A DNA stretch of 64,000 nucleotides from Arthrobacter sp. TMP15 (GCF_039529835.1 NZ_CP154262.1:496001-560000); one strand, 5' to 3'; shown: positions 36,751-47,500, counted from the first letter of the stretch. Translations and numbers: made by a program. Notes: a model not told the origin generated them from the sequence alone.

Positions 36751-37264
36751 CTAGAACCGTTCACGCACCACGTCCATCGATGAGAAAGCCGGACATATGG
36801 CGTAATCACTGGATGGGCAGAATCTACAAGTAAGCAACCCCCGACCATGGCGCTTTCACTGTGACCGCGGAGGCGGTGCACATGATCGATGTATTCGGCG
36901 GTGTTTTGCATTGCTACTAAGGAAAGGGTGGCTGCCGCAAGCAGGGCCTGTATTTCTCACGGACGGAACCGAAGAAGCTGCTTCGATGCCTACTCAACGG
37001 TCCAGAGCGGGATGGAGGGGATACCGGCGATGATTGGGACCGTCCAACCGGGGAAGAGATGCTGATCGGTGTCAGCCACGAACTGGCACCTAAACTTGAC
37101 GACGCCGTCTTAGACTTCGGTCAGTACAACAAAATCCAACGCTTCGTGTGGCTGACACTACCTGCCGTCAAAGGACCAACCTGCAAAGTGCACGCACATA
37201 TATCGAGTCTGTGAACCGCAGCGGTAAATGGTGTGCAGCCGAAGTTTTTTGCTGCGGTTTCTTT
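36751..37264. other. Decayed stretch, 514 bases
   Basis: A plus-strand frame from about 36960 to 37212 is open (EEMLIGVSHELAPKLDDAVL, QRFVWLTLPAVKGP) but has no start and no family I know. It is probably a gene fragment like its neighbours. Confidence 0.3.
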
Positions 37265-38617
37265 CTAGAGCATGGAGCCTAGGTCTGAGCCGATGGATGG
37301 GTAGGTGGCGGTCATGGATTTCAGCTGCTTGGAGGTTAGGCCCAGTTTGATGGCGAGGGCGTAAATGTTGATGAGTTCGGCATAGCCGGGCCCGAGCAGG
37401 TGAGCGCCGAGGATTTTATCCGTGGTTTTATCGATGATGATCTTCGTGCTGGCGGTGGTCTCGCCCACCCGGTAGTTGGAGTACCAGCCGCTGGTGTCAT
37501 TGGTCTCGACCACGATGTCGATACCCCTGTCTCGAGCTTCCTGTTCAAGGACGCCGACCCGGTTGAGTTCCGGGATGGTAAATACAGTGGTGGGAACGCC
37601 GGTGTAGTCAGGGACGGTGGTAACGCTCTTGAGCATGTTGGAGGCGGCGATCTTCCCTTCGAACACTGCGACGGGGGTCAGAGGTTTCCCAGGGGTATCG
37701 GCGGCATCGCCCGCGGCATACACGGCAGGGTTTGTGGTGCTTTGCAGGTGCCCGCTCACGGTGACTCCGCGGGGCCCGGACGCGATGTTGGCGGCTTCGA
37801 GGTTCAGAGTCTCCAGATTGGCGGTGCGGCCGGCGCCGTGCACCACCAAGTCGGCTCCGAGGGTTAATGTCTTCCCGTCTTTTTCCCCGGTCACTTTCAG
37901 CCCGGTGGCGGTTCCTCTCACATGGGTGAGCGTAGTGTTTGATAGCACTTGGATTCCAACCTGCTCACTTCTGTGGATGAGGTTTTTGACCAGGTCCGCA
38001 TCGAATTCCTTCAAGGGACGCTCACCGTGGTCGATGATCACGCACTCAACGCCGGCGCGGGCGGCGATATGCGCGAACTCAAAGGAGATGAACCCTCCAC
38101 CGATGAACACGATTCTCTGCGGTAGCGAGTCGAGGTCCAAGAAGTCGGTGCTATCGATCAGATGCTCATGGCCGGGAAAAGTGAGTGTGCGTGGGTGTGC
38201 GCCGGTTGCGATGAGGAAACGTTTCGCATGGTGCTCTGTCCCGTTGATGTCGATCTGGTTCGGCCCGGTGAACCGGGCAGTGCCGTGGAAGATTTTTACC
38301 CCGTTGCCAGTGAGTTCATCTTCCATGCCTTGCGGCACACCGTCGGTAAAGCCTCGCTTGTGGCGCATCAGCGCCGGCCAATCGATCGACAGCCGGTCCT
38401 CGGTAATGCCCTTGTCACGCATCAAGTTGGCCGCGTCGATCACTTCCGCGCCACGACGGAGGATCTTCTTGGGATCACAACCACGCAGCGCACAGGTGCC
38501 CCCGTAAGGGAGTGCATCCACGATTCCCACCCGCCATCCCCGGGCCGCACATTTGTTCGCCGCCGTCGTGCCAGCCATCCCGGCACCAATAACAAACAGA
38601 TCGTATTCCTCGTCCAT
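37265..38617 (-). CDS. FAD-dependent pyridine nucleotide-disulfide oxidoreductase
   Basis: 450 residues, glutathione/mercuric reductase fold. FAD loop GAGMAGTTAA, redox pair in GGTCALRGCDPKK (CxxxxC), NAD(P) loop FIGGGFISFEFAHIAAR and second FAD motif VYAAGDAAD. The C-terminal HPTxxE catalytic motif of glutathione reductase is replaced by TYPSIGSDL, and the terminal Cys pair of mercuric reductase is missing. So it is a divergent reductase, substrate unknown. Transcribed in the same direction as the thioredoxin-like gene upstream, 60 bases away. Confidence 0.88.
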   Translation of the reverse strand: MDEEYDLFVIGAGMAGTTAANKCAARGWRVGIVDALPYGGTCALRGCDPKKILRRGAEVIDAANLMRDKGITEDRLSIDWPALMRHKRGFTDGVPQGMEDELTGNGVKIFHGTARFTGPNQIDINGTEHHAKRFLIATGAHPRTLTFPGHEHLIDSTDFLDLDSLPQRIVFIGGGFISFEFAHIAARAGVECVIIDHGERPLKEFDADLVKNLIHRSEQVGIQVLSNTTLTHVRGTATGLKVTGEKDGKTLTLGADLVVHGAGRTANLETLNLEAANIASGPRGVTVSGHLQSTTNPAVYAAGDAADTPGKPLTPVAVFEGKIAASNMLKSVTTVPDYTGVPTTVFTIPELNRVGVLEQEARDRGIDIVVETNDTSGWYSNYRVGETTASTKIIIDKTTDKILGAHLLGPGYAELINIYALAIKLGLTSKQLKSMTATYPSIGSDLGSML

Positions 38618-38677
38618 GGGATATTTCCTTCTTGCCAGTGGTGCCGGTCTCGTGAGTCGTGGTCGGGGTCGTTCTGC

Positions 38678-38986
38678 TTAGATGGTGGAGATCGCTGCCC
38701 GGAGTTGTTCAAGTGTCGGCGCTCCGGCGATACCGTCGGGCGTCTGGTAAAGGCGGCAGGAGAGCCCCACGGAAGAGGTTCGATCCGGGAAAAGATCCGC
38801 GCCGTCGAGCAGGATGCTTGGTGAGCCGCGGAAGCCGGTAGCCTCCGCTTCCTCGGGCGTCTCCACCAAAAGGTGCGTCACTGTTATGTCGGTGCGCTCT
38901 TGTGCAATGAGGGCCAGCCGTTCAGCGGCAATCAGCCAGTTCGGGCATCCGTTGAAATATTGCAAGGTGATCTCCATGGCACCCAT
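38678..38986 (-). CDS. Thioredoxin-like small protein
   Basis: 102 residues from ATG 38986 (38977 is the alternative). The motif FNGCPNW near residue 12, then LVETPEEAEATGFRGSPSIL with the cis-Pro, defines a thioredoxin-like family found beside mercury and other metal genes in actinobacteria. Only one Cys of the usual pair is present. It lies upstream of the flavin reductase, which may reduce it. Confidence 0.8.
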   Translation of the reverse strand: MGAMEITLQYFNGCPNWLIAAERLALIAQERTDITVTHLLVETPEEAEATGFRGSPSILLDGADLFPDRTSSVGLSCRLYQTPDGIAGAPTLEQLRAAISTI

Positions 38987-38994
38987 ACTAAACC

Positions 38995-39010
38995 TTGCAC
39001 CACAGTGCAA
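38995..39010. promoter_or_regulatory. Inverted repeat before the thioredoxin-like gene
   Basis: TTGCAC-CACA-GTGCAA, with AACCTTGCAC extending one side. The repeat and its closeness to a TAGTAT-like -10 suggest a MerR-type site, but no merR gene is in the window nearby. Confidence 0.5.
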
Positions 39011-39087
39011 CCTTGACCGGGACAGGCGAAACCTTTCTGAACGCACCAGCGTAATTAGCACGTACGCAAAGTGTGAAGCACGTCGGT

Positions 39088-39465
39088 CTACGGGGCAGGG
39101 ATGCCGTGCTCAGGGTCGTCTTGGAATATCCCGGTTAGGAGTCCGCGCTTCACTGCTGTCCTCAAGACGAGGGCGCTTGCTCCGAAAGCGACAGAGGCGA
39201 GAAGCCCGAAGAGCACAGCGGTGGCACCAATGTTTGCAATGAAAGTGGTGTGCATGAGGATACCGATCAATGTCGCTACGGTGAAGAGGATGCAGGTTGT
39301 CATGAAATTGACCCAACGCATTGGTGACCCGGTGAACGCTGCTCCTGGCTTCACAATCGGGAGAATTTGTCAGGCCGCCAGCTCAAAGCCTCCGATCGCA
39401 ACGATGACGGCGATAGCGTACGGGCGCTCCAGATAGGGGACCTCAGGAACCTTGACTGGCACTGC
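39088..39465 (-). pseudogene. Small membrane protein with in-frame TGA
   Basis: The minus strand reads VPYLERPYAIAVIVAIGGFE, LAA, TGA (39370-39372), then QILPIVKPGAAFTGSPMRW and two helices (MTTCILFTVATLIGILMHT and ATAVLFGLLASVAFGASALV), ending HGIPAP. All in one frame; the TGA probably replaced a Trp codon. Family not recognised. Confidence 0.6.
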
Positions 39466-39544
39466 AACCAATGATCGTTGCTGGTGCAACTGGAATCTGC
39501 GGGTGGATGGCACTATTACGCTGGCCAATATTGGCCCGCCCGTT

Positions 39545-40182
39545 CTATGGGGTTCGCGTGATGCTCATGGATATCAGCCCGTTGACGGGTGCGCGGTTGA
39601 TGATTTCTGTAACGTCGCTGATGTCCGTGATCCAGTCATGGACTTCCGGTGAAACGAGTTTGAAGAGGGAATTCATGTCTGCCAGTCGGCTCGTGACGTT
39701 TGTAGAGTCGCTGGCGACGGGTTCGAGGTGGGCCAGCCGGTTTCGTAGGCTGACGGCGTACTCCAGAAACTTCGCGACGTCGGCACGGGCTGTTCCGCGT
39801 GGAAAAGCGTTGTGTAGATAAGGAGCCCAGAGTGCACCTTCTCGTGCCCTGGGTGTGATGAGGAGCTGCCAAAAGCCGAAGGACAGTCTGGCTATGACCA
39901 TCCCATGGTGGACTCGGCACCGATATCGCGTTGAGAGCTGCGAAGCAGTTTCAGCCCGTCGCTGTTGAGTCTCTGCTGTCGGAGACGAACTCGCTGCGTG
40001 CCGTTTTCGCAGGTGCAACCAACTAGGTGCTGGTTCCGCTGCCCAACCAGAAAAGACCGGTGCCAACTGAGCGTCAAGGGCGTTTCGAACAGCGACCTCC
40101 TCATGGGCCAGATCGCGGAGGATTGCTGACGATAGTTCAGAGTTCCACTCGATATTCCGAGGTCGGAATATTCGGTGGAATG
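39545..40182 (-). pseudogene. Abi-like protein, 5' end missing
   Basis: Abi-family pattern: WNSELSSAILRDLAHEEVAV, LSFGFWQLLITPRAREGALW and SLRNRLAHLEPV, the HEPxN-like RNxxAHxEP motif of Abi/HEPN proteins. The frame is open from 40182 to the stop but there is no start codon, and it meets a second Abi-like gene head to head at a near palindrome. Abi proteins abort phage infection. Confidence 0.7.
40143..40180. repeat. Near-palindrome at the Abi-Abi junction
   Basis: Two 18-base arms (40143-40160 and 40163-40180) pair at 15 positions. Both arms encode the motif RNI-x-WN on opposite strands, so the palindrome is the shared coding motif of the two genes. Confidence 0.7.
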
Positions 40183-40738
40183 CCGCTGTGGCGTCATCGC
40201 TTATGCTGCCGATGCACTTTGTCGAGGTGTCGACCAGGAATACCGTCTCCGAGGCCCTTGAGTCAGTTTATGGGCCCAGATGGCCATGGAACCACAGCTT
40301 CGAGTTCAGTCTCCCCTCTCCCCATCGGGGGTTCAATCCACGCAGTGAACTGGTAACCGTGCGTGCCAGGGAAGCCACGACCGACAAGGTTGTGGCTGAA
40401 CTGAAGTTCGTGTTCTGGCAGAAAATGATCACGCAAAGGTTTGATGCACGTCTGTGGGACGGCCATATTCTCTCGCTGTTCCCCAACGCGGCAGTGGCAG
40501 TTGAAGCCGACCTCCGGAGTCGTATCTACTCGGACCTGGAAGTCATTAGGAAGCTGCGGAACCGTATGGCTCATCACGAACCGATTTTGCCAGAAATCTT
40601 AACGATGAACTGGCTTAGATTCTGGACCTCATTCAACTTCGTTCGGCGGAGGTTTCCGCATGGGTTCGGGCAAACGAGTCAGTCAGTCGTGTTCTACTCA
40701 CGAAGCCTGCACCTGCAGGGCCCGCTGGGAATCCGTGA
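40150..40738 (+). pseudogene. Second Abi-like protein, truncated and frameshifted
   Basis: Opens without start codon as RNIRWNAAVASSLMLPMHFV, then VVAELKFVFWQKMITQRFDA and VIRKLRNRMAHHEPI, the same HEPN-type RNxxAHHEP motif. After ILTMNW a shift leads to ILDLIQLRSAEVSAWVRANE and a stop at 40738. It is a paralogue of the minus-strand copy, about as long, and likewise lacks its first 25 or so residues. Confidence 0.7.
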
Positions 40739-40951
40739 CCCCCGGCTGGCTTTCGTCGGCTGTGCGAGCCGATGGTGCCAGGGACAGGACAGATGCCTGC
40801 AACGCCAGGCTGAATGTAACCGACTCATTAGAAACTCATTAAATTGGGCCACAACTGCCGCCTATTCAGTACCATTTATTGTTATGCGCCCGTCGCACTG
40901 CCAAAGCCCAGGAGCGACTTTTGACAAGTCGAATTGGATGATAGAGGCGAC

Positions 40952-40992
40952 AGCGGGGGTCATCGGTTCGAATCCGATAGGGGGCCCAGAAA
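40952..40992 (+). other. Second attachment site (tRNA-Thr 3' end copy)
   Basis: AGCGGGGGTCATCGG through AGGGGGCCCAGAAAA, matching 3016-3055 except for two compensating T-stem bases. No 5' tRNA half is present. It marks the end of island 1 and the start of the integrase-bearing island 2. Confidence 0.8.
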
Positions 40993-41023
40993 ACCCGGAA
41001 TGACGGGGATCTTGGAAGTGCGG

Positions 41024-41043
41024 ATGGCCCCGAAAGGGGCCAT
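41024..41043. terminator. Hairpin between att and the integrase gene
   Basis: ATGGCCCC-GAAA-GGGGCCAT, eight paired bases with a GAAA tetraloop, 48 bases after the integrase stop on the minus strand. Confidence 0.65.
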
Positions 41044-41051
41044 TCGTCCTT

Positions 41052-41084
41052 AACTCTCCACAAACTCTCCAGATTAACTCTCCA
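41052..41084. repeat. Three AACTCTCCA repeats, likely integrase arm sites
   Basis: AACTCTCCA at 41052, 41063 and 41076, between the att core and the integrase stop codon. The spacing is about one helical turn. Confidence 0.6.
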
Positions 41085-41090
41085 TTTTCG

Positions 41091-42452
41091 TTATTTGCCG
41101 CTAGTTTCCGCTGTTTTTGGAGGGTCCTCATGAGGCCCATGATCCTCCGAAAGTGGAGACTCTTCAATCTTCGGCGGTGGGGATTGAACCTCCAACGCCG
41201 CGGTCGTCTCTTGCGTGTGTGGAGCATGTTCGTCAGCTTTTTGGGGCTGCTCTGGCAGGGGGCGGGCTTTTCGAGATTTGCGTTTTGGCTTGAACGCGTC
41301 AATGGCTGCCCTAGTGTCCAAAGCTCCGCGGCGCTCCTCAATGTAGTGCTCCTGTGTCATGGCCACCTTTGAATGGCCAGCTTGGTAGGCGGCTGCCTCC
41401 GGGCCCATGGTCCTGGCAACGATGGTCGAATTGGTTTTCCTGAAGGTCTTTAGTGTCACCCAGTCGTACCCGATGGCGTCGGACGCCACGCGCCAGATTT
41501 TACCCACGTTGTTTGCATCCATCACGGTGCCGGTGGAGGAGGGGTAGATCAGCCCGAGAGGGTTGGGCATTGCTGATTTGGTTTGGCGGAGACGGCGTTT
41601 GCGAAGCTGCTTGACGTGGAAGTCAGGGACCGTGAGCTGGCGGATGCTGTGCTTGGTTTTTGGATGATCCTGGATTCTGACTCCGCCAACGGTGGTTCTA
41701 ATGACAGTGGTGTGGACGAAGATGATGGGCGGGTCGGCTTTCAGGTCGAGGTCTTCCCATAGAAGTGAGAAGAGCTCACCGGGCCGGACACCCAGAGCGA
41801 CCATGCCATCCGCGAATTCATGGAGTTCCTGTGAACGCGGACGGCCGAGCGCCGAAGCTTTTTCCCACACAATGAGCTTCTTCCGCAGGTCCTGATACTG
41901 CTCTGGATCCAAGGCCTGCGGTTTCTTTGTACGAAGCCGGGGGATCGATACCCCGAGGACCGGATTGACGGTGACGGCGTCGTGGCGCAGGGCAACCTTG
42001 AACATCCACGAGAGCACGGCGCCGCAAGTTCGGGCGGTGGATGGCCCAGAGTCCTCGACGATCGAGCGAATGAAATGGTCCACAAGGCCCGAGGTCGCTT
42101 CGCCAATTCTGACTGATCCGATCCTGGGGGAGATGTGTTTCTTCACCATGTAGGCGTATTTGTCCTTGGTGCGCGCAGCCCTATCGGACGCCTCCAAGTC
42201 CACAAGGAAGATCTCAATGAGGCGGTCGATCTTGTCTGTACTGGTGACCAGCCCGAATCGCGGAGTCTTGCGGTTGGCGAGTTTCTGTTGCAATTCTCGG
42301 CGGGCGGCAGCCGCGGAGGGGCCCCGCGCCTCCACCCGCCGGACTTTTCCGTCCATGTCGCGGTAGCGGGTCTCAGCGAGCGAAGTCTTGGCTGACGTAC
42401 GTTTGGTATGAATGGTTCCCCACGCGCCGAGGGGGAGGGGTTGTCGACTCAT
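41091..42452 (-). CDS. int: Tyrosine-recombinase integrase
   Basis: 453 residues. An N-terminal arm-binding part (1-75), a core-binding SAM-like domain (80-170: DRAARTKDKYAYMVKKHISP) and a catalytic domain with Arg in ALGVRPGELFSLLW, LKTFRKTNSTI, AGHSKVAMTQEHYIE (His and nucleophile Tyr near residue 378). The usual His of box II is Lys, common in actinobacterial integrases. The Pro/Glu-rich tail of 60 residues is longer than usual. Its 3' end faces the att copy at 40952, the standard layout for tRNA-targeting islands. Confidence 0.94.
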   Translation of the reverse strand: MSRQPLPLGAWGTIHTKRTSAKTSLAETRYRDMDGKVRRVEARGPSAAAARRELQQKLANRKTPRFGLVTSTDKIDRLIEIFLVDLEASDRAARTKDKYAYMVKKHISPRIGSVRIGEATSGLVDHFIRSIVEDSGPSTARTCGAVLSWMFKVALRHDAVTVNPVLGVSIPRLRTKKPQALDPEQYQDLRKKLIVWEKASALGRPRSQELHEFADGMVALGVRPGELFSLLWEDLDLKADPPIIFVHTTVIRTTVGGVRIQDHPKTKHSIRQLTVPDFHVKQLRKRRLRQTKSAMPNPLGLIYPSSTGTVMDANNVGKIWRVASDAIGYDWVTLKTFRKTNSTIVARTMGPEAAAYQAGHSKVAMTQEHYIEERRGALDTRAAIDAFKPKRKSRKARPLPEQPQKADEHAPHTQETTAALEVQSPPPKIEESPLSEDHGPHEDPPKTAETSGK

Positions 42453-42476
42453 CAGATGGTCTCCTTGTCATAGCCG

Positions 42477-42692
42477 TCAAGTCTCCGATTGGCGCGAGAT
42501 CCAGTGATCAAGATCCGTTCGGCTGACGCGCACGTGCCGCCCGGTCTTGTATGCGTGGGGGCCAACTCCCCTTGAACGCCACTGGTAAAAGGTTGGCAGC
42601 GGGATCTGTAGCTCTCGGCAGATTGCGTTCGGGGACAACCACTCTTCAGCGAAACTTCGAGCGGTTGGTGAGCTGGCTGGTTGATCTGGCAT
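42477..42692 (-). CDS. xis: Excisionase-like HTH protein
   Basis: 71 residues from ATG 42692 with AAGGAG upstream. Helix-turn-helix of the MerR/Xis type: LSPNAICRELQIPLPTFYQW then RSRGVGPHAYKTGRHVRVSR and a C-terminal DLDHWI. It starts upstream of the integrase by 24 bases in the same operon and probably directs excision. Confidence 0.85.
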   Translation of the reverse strand: MPDQPASSPTARSFAEEWLSPNAICRELQIPLPTFYQWRSRGVGPHAYKTGRHVRVSRTDLDHWISRQSET

Positions 42693-42942
42693 TGGGGTCT
42701 CCTTAATTGTGCGGCATTCAGTAGTCCATGGCATATAGTCATCAAAGTTGCATGACTTGAGTGAGTGGCCAACCAACTGGTCACCACAATTATCCGGGAG
42801 CGATGCGGCTGACAAGTCGAGCATCTAGCTTGCTTTGCGGATCCAGAATCACTTTCGTAATCTTGTGGCCGGGCCAGACCCGGCCTTTCTGCGCGCACAA
42901 GGCCACGCCTTGTGCCGCATTGAGACCAGGGGGAATGGCGTG

Positions 42943-43623
42943 ATGACAGTAACGAACGTGAGATACGAAACTAGGACCGCAAAAACGGTTCGAGGCATGG
43001 AAGCGCGTACTAGGGCCAAGTTGGAGAAAGAAGGCTGGGAGTTCGTCTCTCAGACCCAAGGGACGGTTCGTTCTGAGCTCGCCTTCCGGCGTCCAAAAGC
43101 AGAGATCCCGTGGAAATTGATCGGGCTTGGCGGCAGCCTATTCGCGCTTCTCGTAGCTGTGCTGCTCATCATTAATGCACTTGGAGGCGGCGATAATCAA
43201 AGCAAGGGTGCCGAGACTATTCCGTCGCCAGCGCCATCTCAAATAGTGACAAGTGAAGCAAGCGCGCCAGCAGTCGCACCGGCCACTGCTGTCCCGGCGG
43301 TCACAGCTATCACAGTCGATGAGTTACTAGATCAACTCAACTCCCCCTCATCTAGTGGAATCAAAGTGGGGGACCGGTTTCAACTGAGCGGTGAGCTCTT
43401 TATGGCAGATCTGTGGACGACTGGGGTGACCGGGGAGTTCACGGTCATGCTAAAGGCACAAGGGGGAGCCCAAGACCTTTCCGTGTTCGTCAACAAGGCA
43501 GACGCGGCAGAGTGGCAGGACGAAACTAAGGTCCAGATGATTGTGGAGATGGGGGAGGCCACAATCGACGGCGAAACCACAGACGGCTGGCTGAGGGCTC
43601 TGTCTGTAGAGACGATCACGTAG
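42943..43623 (+). CDS. Membrane-anchored protein with OB-like C-terminal domain
   Basis: 226 residues from ATG 42943. A positively charged N-terminus (RTRAKLEKEGWEFVSQ), one helix (LIGLGGSLFALLVAVLLIIN), an Ala/Pro-rich linker and a C-terminal beta-rich domain (VDELLDQLNSPSSSGIKVGD, EFTVMLKAQGG, WLRALSVETI). Similar unnamed proteins accompany mobile elements; function unknown. Confidence 0.7.
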   Translation: MTVTNVRYETRTAKTVRGMEARTRAKLEKEGWEFVSQTQGTVRSELAFRRPKAEIPWKLIGLGGSLFALLVAVLLIINALGGGDNQSKGAETIPSPAPSQIVTSEASAPAVAPATAVPAVTAITVDELLDQLNSPSSSGIKVGDRFQLSGELFMADLWTTGVTGEFTVMLKAQGGAQDLSVFVNKADAAEWQDETKVQMIVEMGEATIDGETTDGWLRALSVETIT

Positions 43624-44558
43624 CCGAGATAACCGTATCCGCACTGCCTCCAGTAGAAGTAGACCTGTCTCCAATTGAGTGGATGACTGCGAGGGATGCT
43701 AAACGTAGAAACGGGCGTACACGCAGGATCCCACATGATGATGATGACCGGCCAAGTCCCACGATGCAGCGTTTCCGGTGTTTTCCTTGCCACTGACGGT
43801 GGCTACACATTGGGCGACAAAAATGGAATCGTTCGCTTGCCGGCTCGAACCTGAAACTGGATTCCGTGCGAATGCGCGTAGTAGAACTCCTCCGTGGTGG
43901 GTCGAGTGGGATTTCACCATGACTTGCCGTCACGCGGGTTGTGACGGTTACTTGCCTGGGTGCCAGAAGTGTAAGGCTTTTTTGGTGGGAGATTCACTAT
44001 TGTGGGAGACGCTCTCGAAACAGCGATGAGTCGGCAGGAGCACAGGAATCGACTACCGTCCGGCATAGGTTAGATCTGCTAGTAACGAACGTTGACGCAT
44101 CGATCAGAAACTGCTGGATGTAGACGTAGAGTCCCGTTCGAGAAGTTGAGATCCAACAAATTCTGCGAACATCTGGGCGTGGTACTTCACCATGTTGCAG
44201 GCGGTCGTAGTTGGTGTGTGAGTCTTCTTCCAATCTGCGAGTCGTAGTGCCGGGAGGCCGGACAAGGCCCATTATCCCTTTGTCGTCACGGCAATCGGCA
44301 AGTGCGCACGAGAGCTGTAGACAGGAGTGGAATATGACTCTGCAGGCGAGAACCGACTTAATACTTGACCTGGATCGCCTTCGATACTGTCTGGGCTTGC
44401 CCAATTGGGTAGGCTGAATCGCGGTGCCTGGTTTCGTGAAGTACTTCGGATGGCTCATTCTAGGTTTGCATCTGACCGACTACCTTGCTTCGCCAGCTAT
44501 TGGCAAATTTGTTATCAGCTGCGAAGCGCCTACGCTCGGACGAAGGAGAAGACCACGA
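43624..44558. other. 935-base stretch upstream of the Mokosh operon
   Basis: Only weak small frames: a Cys-rich one at 43918-44029 (MTCRHAGCDGYLPGCQKC) with a possible zinc ribbon, and a 27-residue one at 44334. Neither is supported by a ribosome site. The promoter of the kinase-helicase gene should lie in the last 200 bases. Confidence 0.4.
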
Positions 44559-47500
44559 ATGAATCCTGAGATCATTGACGGAAAATACATGATTCTTGGA
44601 GCCATTAAGCCAAGGTCTGGTGCCCACTCAACGGTTCGAAAGGCCGTAGATACACGAACCGGGCAAGAGCTGGCTCTCAAGTTCATTGTTGGACGTTCAG
44701 ACGAAATGACTCGACTGATATTCGATCGTGAAGCAGATGCACTGAAGCTGGCTAAGCACGCCAACGTAGTCCCTTTGCTGGATCAAGGTGTAGATGAGAC
44801 CGGTACGCCGTACCTCGTCCTACCTTGGATAGAGGCTTCGTATAGGGATGTTCTGGACAAGGGAATTCAGGGGACCCCAGTGGAAGTCCTCAATCGAATT
44901 GTGTTGCCTCTGGTGTCCGCATTGAGCCACGCCCATCTAGCATCGGTGGTTCACCGCGATGTGAAGCCAGGGAACATTTTGGTTACAGTGGACGGCGTAC
45001 CGCTATTGGCGGATTTTAGTATCGGCAAAAATAGTGTTGGCCAAGTGGCAGTGAGCGCCAACGGCATGACCATGAGGGCTTGGAAAACAGACCTGTATGC
45101 CCCGCCTGAGTCGAGCGAAGAGTTTCCATATGCTCGTGATGTCTTTTCTATAGCCGTAGTTTTTATCGAGTCAATTGCCACCATGCCCCTAGACGAGCAC
45201 TTCCAGCTCGAAGCCGCGTTAGAGGCAACCTCCCTCCCCGCGGTGATCAAAGAACTCTTCTCTAGATGCATCAGCTTTAATCCTGAGGATCGTCCAACCA
45301 GTGGTGCTGCGTTGTTGGCTGAACTTGAAGCGTCCATGGCCGAGAGTTTCCCCCTGCCCCGCTCGCCACATCGGATCTGGCTGACACTCAGAGAATCTGT
45401 CAAACGCATGTTGGTGGACTCCGCTCCGGGAAGTATCGATGTACCTGGTTTGATTGATCGAGATCTCTCTGGGGGTGGACATATTTCATTCACTTGGAGC
45501 AAAGAGTCGAGAACTTTTGACCAGGAGACGCTTGAACTAGCAGGGGACTCATTTAGGTACTCACTAAAGCCTGACAACGCAGGAAGTTTCGTGATCATCT
45601 CTGCGCGCCAAGCAGAGTTTGAGACACTGGAGTGGACGCGCCGAAATGGTGTACCCACAGCCGACCTTGGAAGTTTCTCCCTTCTTGAACCGCTAGACAA
45701 GTCAGCTGCCCGAAAGACACAGGAATTCGTACTTGACCAACTACGGCGGCACTTTGACGCGAATGAATCTGCCGCGGAAGATGCTCAGTCGAGCGCACTC
45801 TTGGACAGGTGGAATAACCTTCTAGACGCCAGAAAGGCACTTGAACGGAGGGAACGAACGACCATCAGGTTCACCAAGAGCGAGCATGTGGGCAAGGACA
45901 TCAAACTGACAGTTTCCAGTGCACCTACCAAGGATCTATTGAACACAGACTGGATACTGAAGCCGCACGAAGAAGCGGAATATGGCCCCAGGGTTCAGAT
46001 CGTCCGCCATCAAGATGATGCGGTGATCGTGCGCAGACGAACACAAAGAGGCTCAGCGATTTCACGGCAGGGCGTATTGGTCCCGCATCTAGGCGCGACT
46101 CAGGTCGCAATGAAGCGGCAGAGCGATGCAATCCGGACACTACAACGAGGGGAAGCCGCTCACCTGGATCTACTTTCTATCTTGGTGGACCCGTCCGTTG
46201 TTAGATCTCCCGAAGATCAGCCCAATCCTAGCTGGCAGTCTGAGCTGGATCCGGCAAAACAGACGGCTGTAAAAGCCTCGCTCGGGCTTATGGATGCGAT
46301 GGTTGTAAAAGGGCCCCCCGGCACGGGAAAGACTCGATTCATTACTGAAGCCATCCATCAGCTGCTCAAGCGAAATCCAGATGCCAGAATCCTAGTTGTG
46401 AGTCAGACACATGTCGCCGTTGACAATGCCCTCGAGCGCCTCAACGCCGCCGGAATTGGCAATATCGTTCGACTTGGCCAACAGGATGACGAACGTATTG
46501 CCAAAAGCGTTTCACACCTCCTGCTTGATAAGAAGATGGCTCAATGGGCCACTGAGGTTCAACGTGCGGCCGCAGAATTCATTGCCGAACTGTCTTCGCA
46601 GGCAGGCATCCCCATAGCGCAGCTACAGTCGGCAGCAATGCTTGAACAACTTATTGCACTGAGACGCCGTCGTAAAGAAATAGAAGACCGCATTCCACTT
46701 GAACCGACCGCAGAAACTTACGAACTGACGGCAGAACTTACTGCTGCGAGGGATGCCGTGGTTCTGCAGGAGCAACTAGATCATCTCGTAGATGATGAGA
46801 ATCAGCTCTGGAATCAACTTGAGACCAAAAATGGCGGCAATCTACTTGTGGATCGAGCCTCATCGCTTGAGGACCTAGCAACGTCGGTCGAGCTCATCTT
46901 GGATACTGGTCAACGTGGGCCAGAACTGCTTGAATTGCTCAAGCTACAGGCTGACTGGTTGCAGCGAATTTCCACAGACTCCAGTCTGATTGAAACTTAT
47001 CTCCAAACCGCAAATGTCGTTGCTGGTACATGTCTCGGCTTTGTCGGTCATCCAGCAGCTCGAGACCTTATTTTCGATCTTTGCATTTTGGATGAGGCAT
47101 CAAAAGCGACCGCGACGGAAGCGTTGGTCCCACTAGTGAAGGCGCGAAAGTTCATACTGGTCGGTGACGGGAATCAATTGCCTCCGATGGAAGAAGAACT
47201 TCTCCGCCAGACTGACGTGATGGAAGAATTTGGCCTTTCTAGGGAGCTCGTTACTGAAACTCTCTTTGAGAGGCTGACTTCCCAGCTGCCAACGCATTCG
47301 CAATTCCTGCTTACCGATCAGTATCGAATGACGAGTGCCATAGGAAACATGATCTCAAAATGTTTTTATGACGGTCAGCTAAACTCGGTCAGCGATCAAC
47401 TGCTTCCAGGATATTCTTCACTCGGCAAGCCTGTCTTATGGCTAGATACGAGCAAGTTCGGAGACCGTCGGCGTGAAGAAATGGACCCCATGTCAAAGGG

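Noticed and set aside
36720-36911. Minus-strand 63-codon frame upstream of the P-type ATPase fragment
   Set aside because: No start signal and no similarity; it runs across the decayed ATPase edge.
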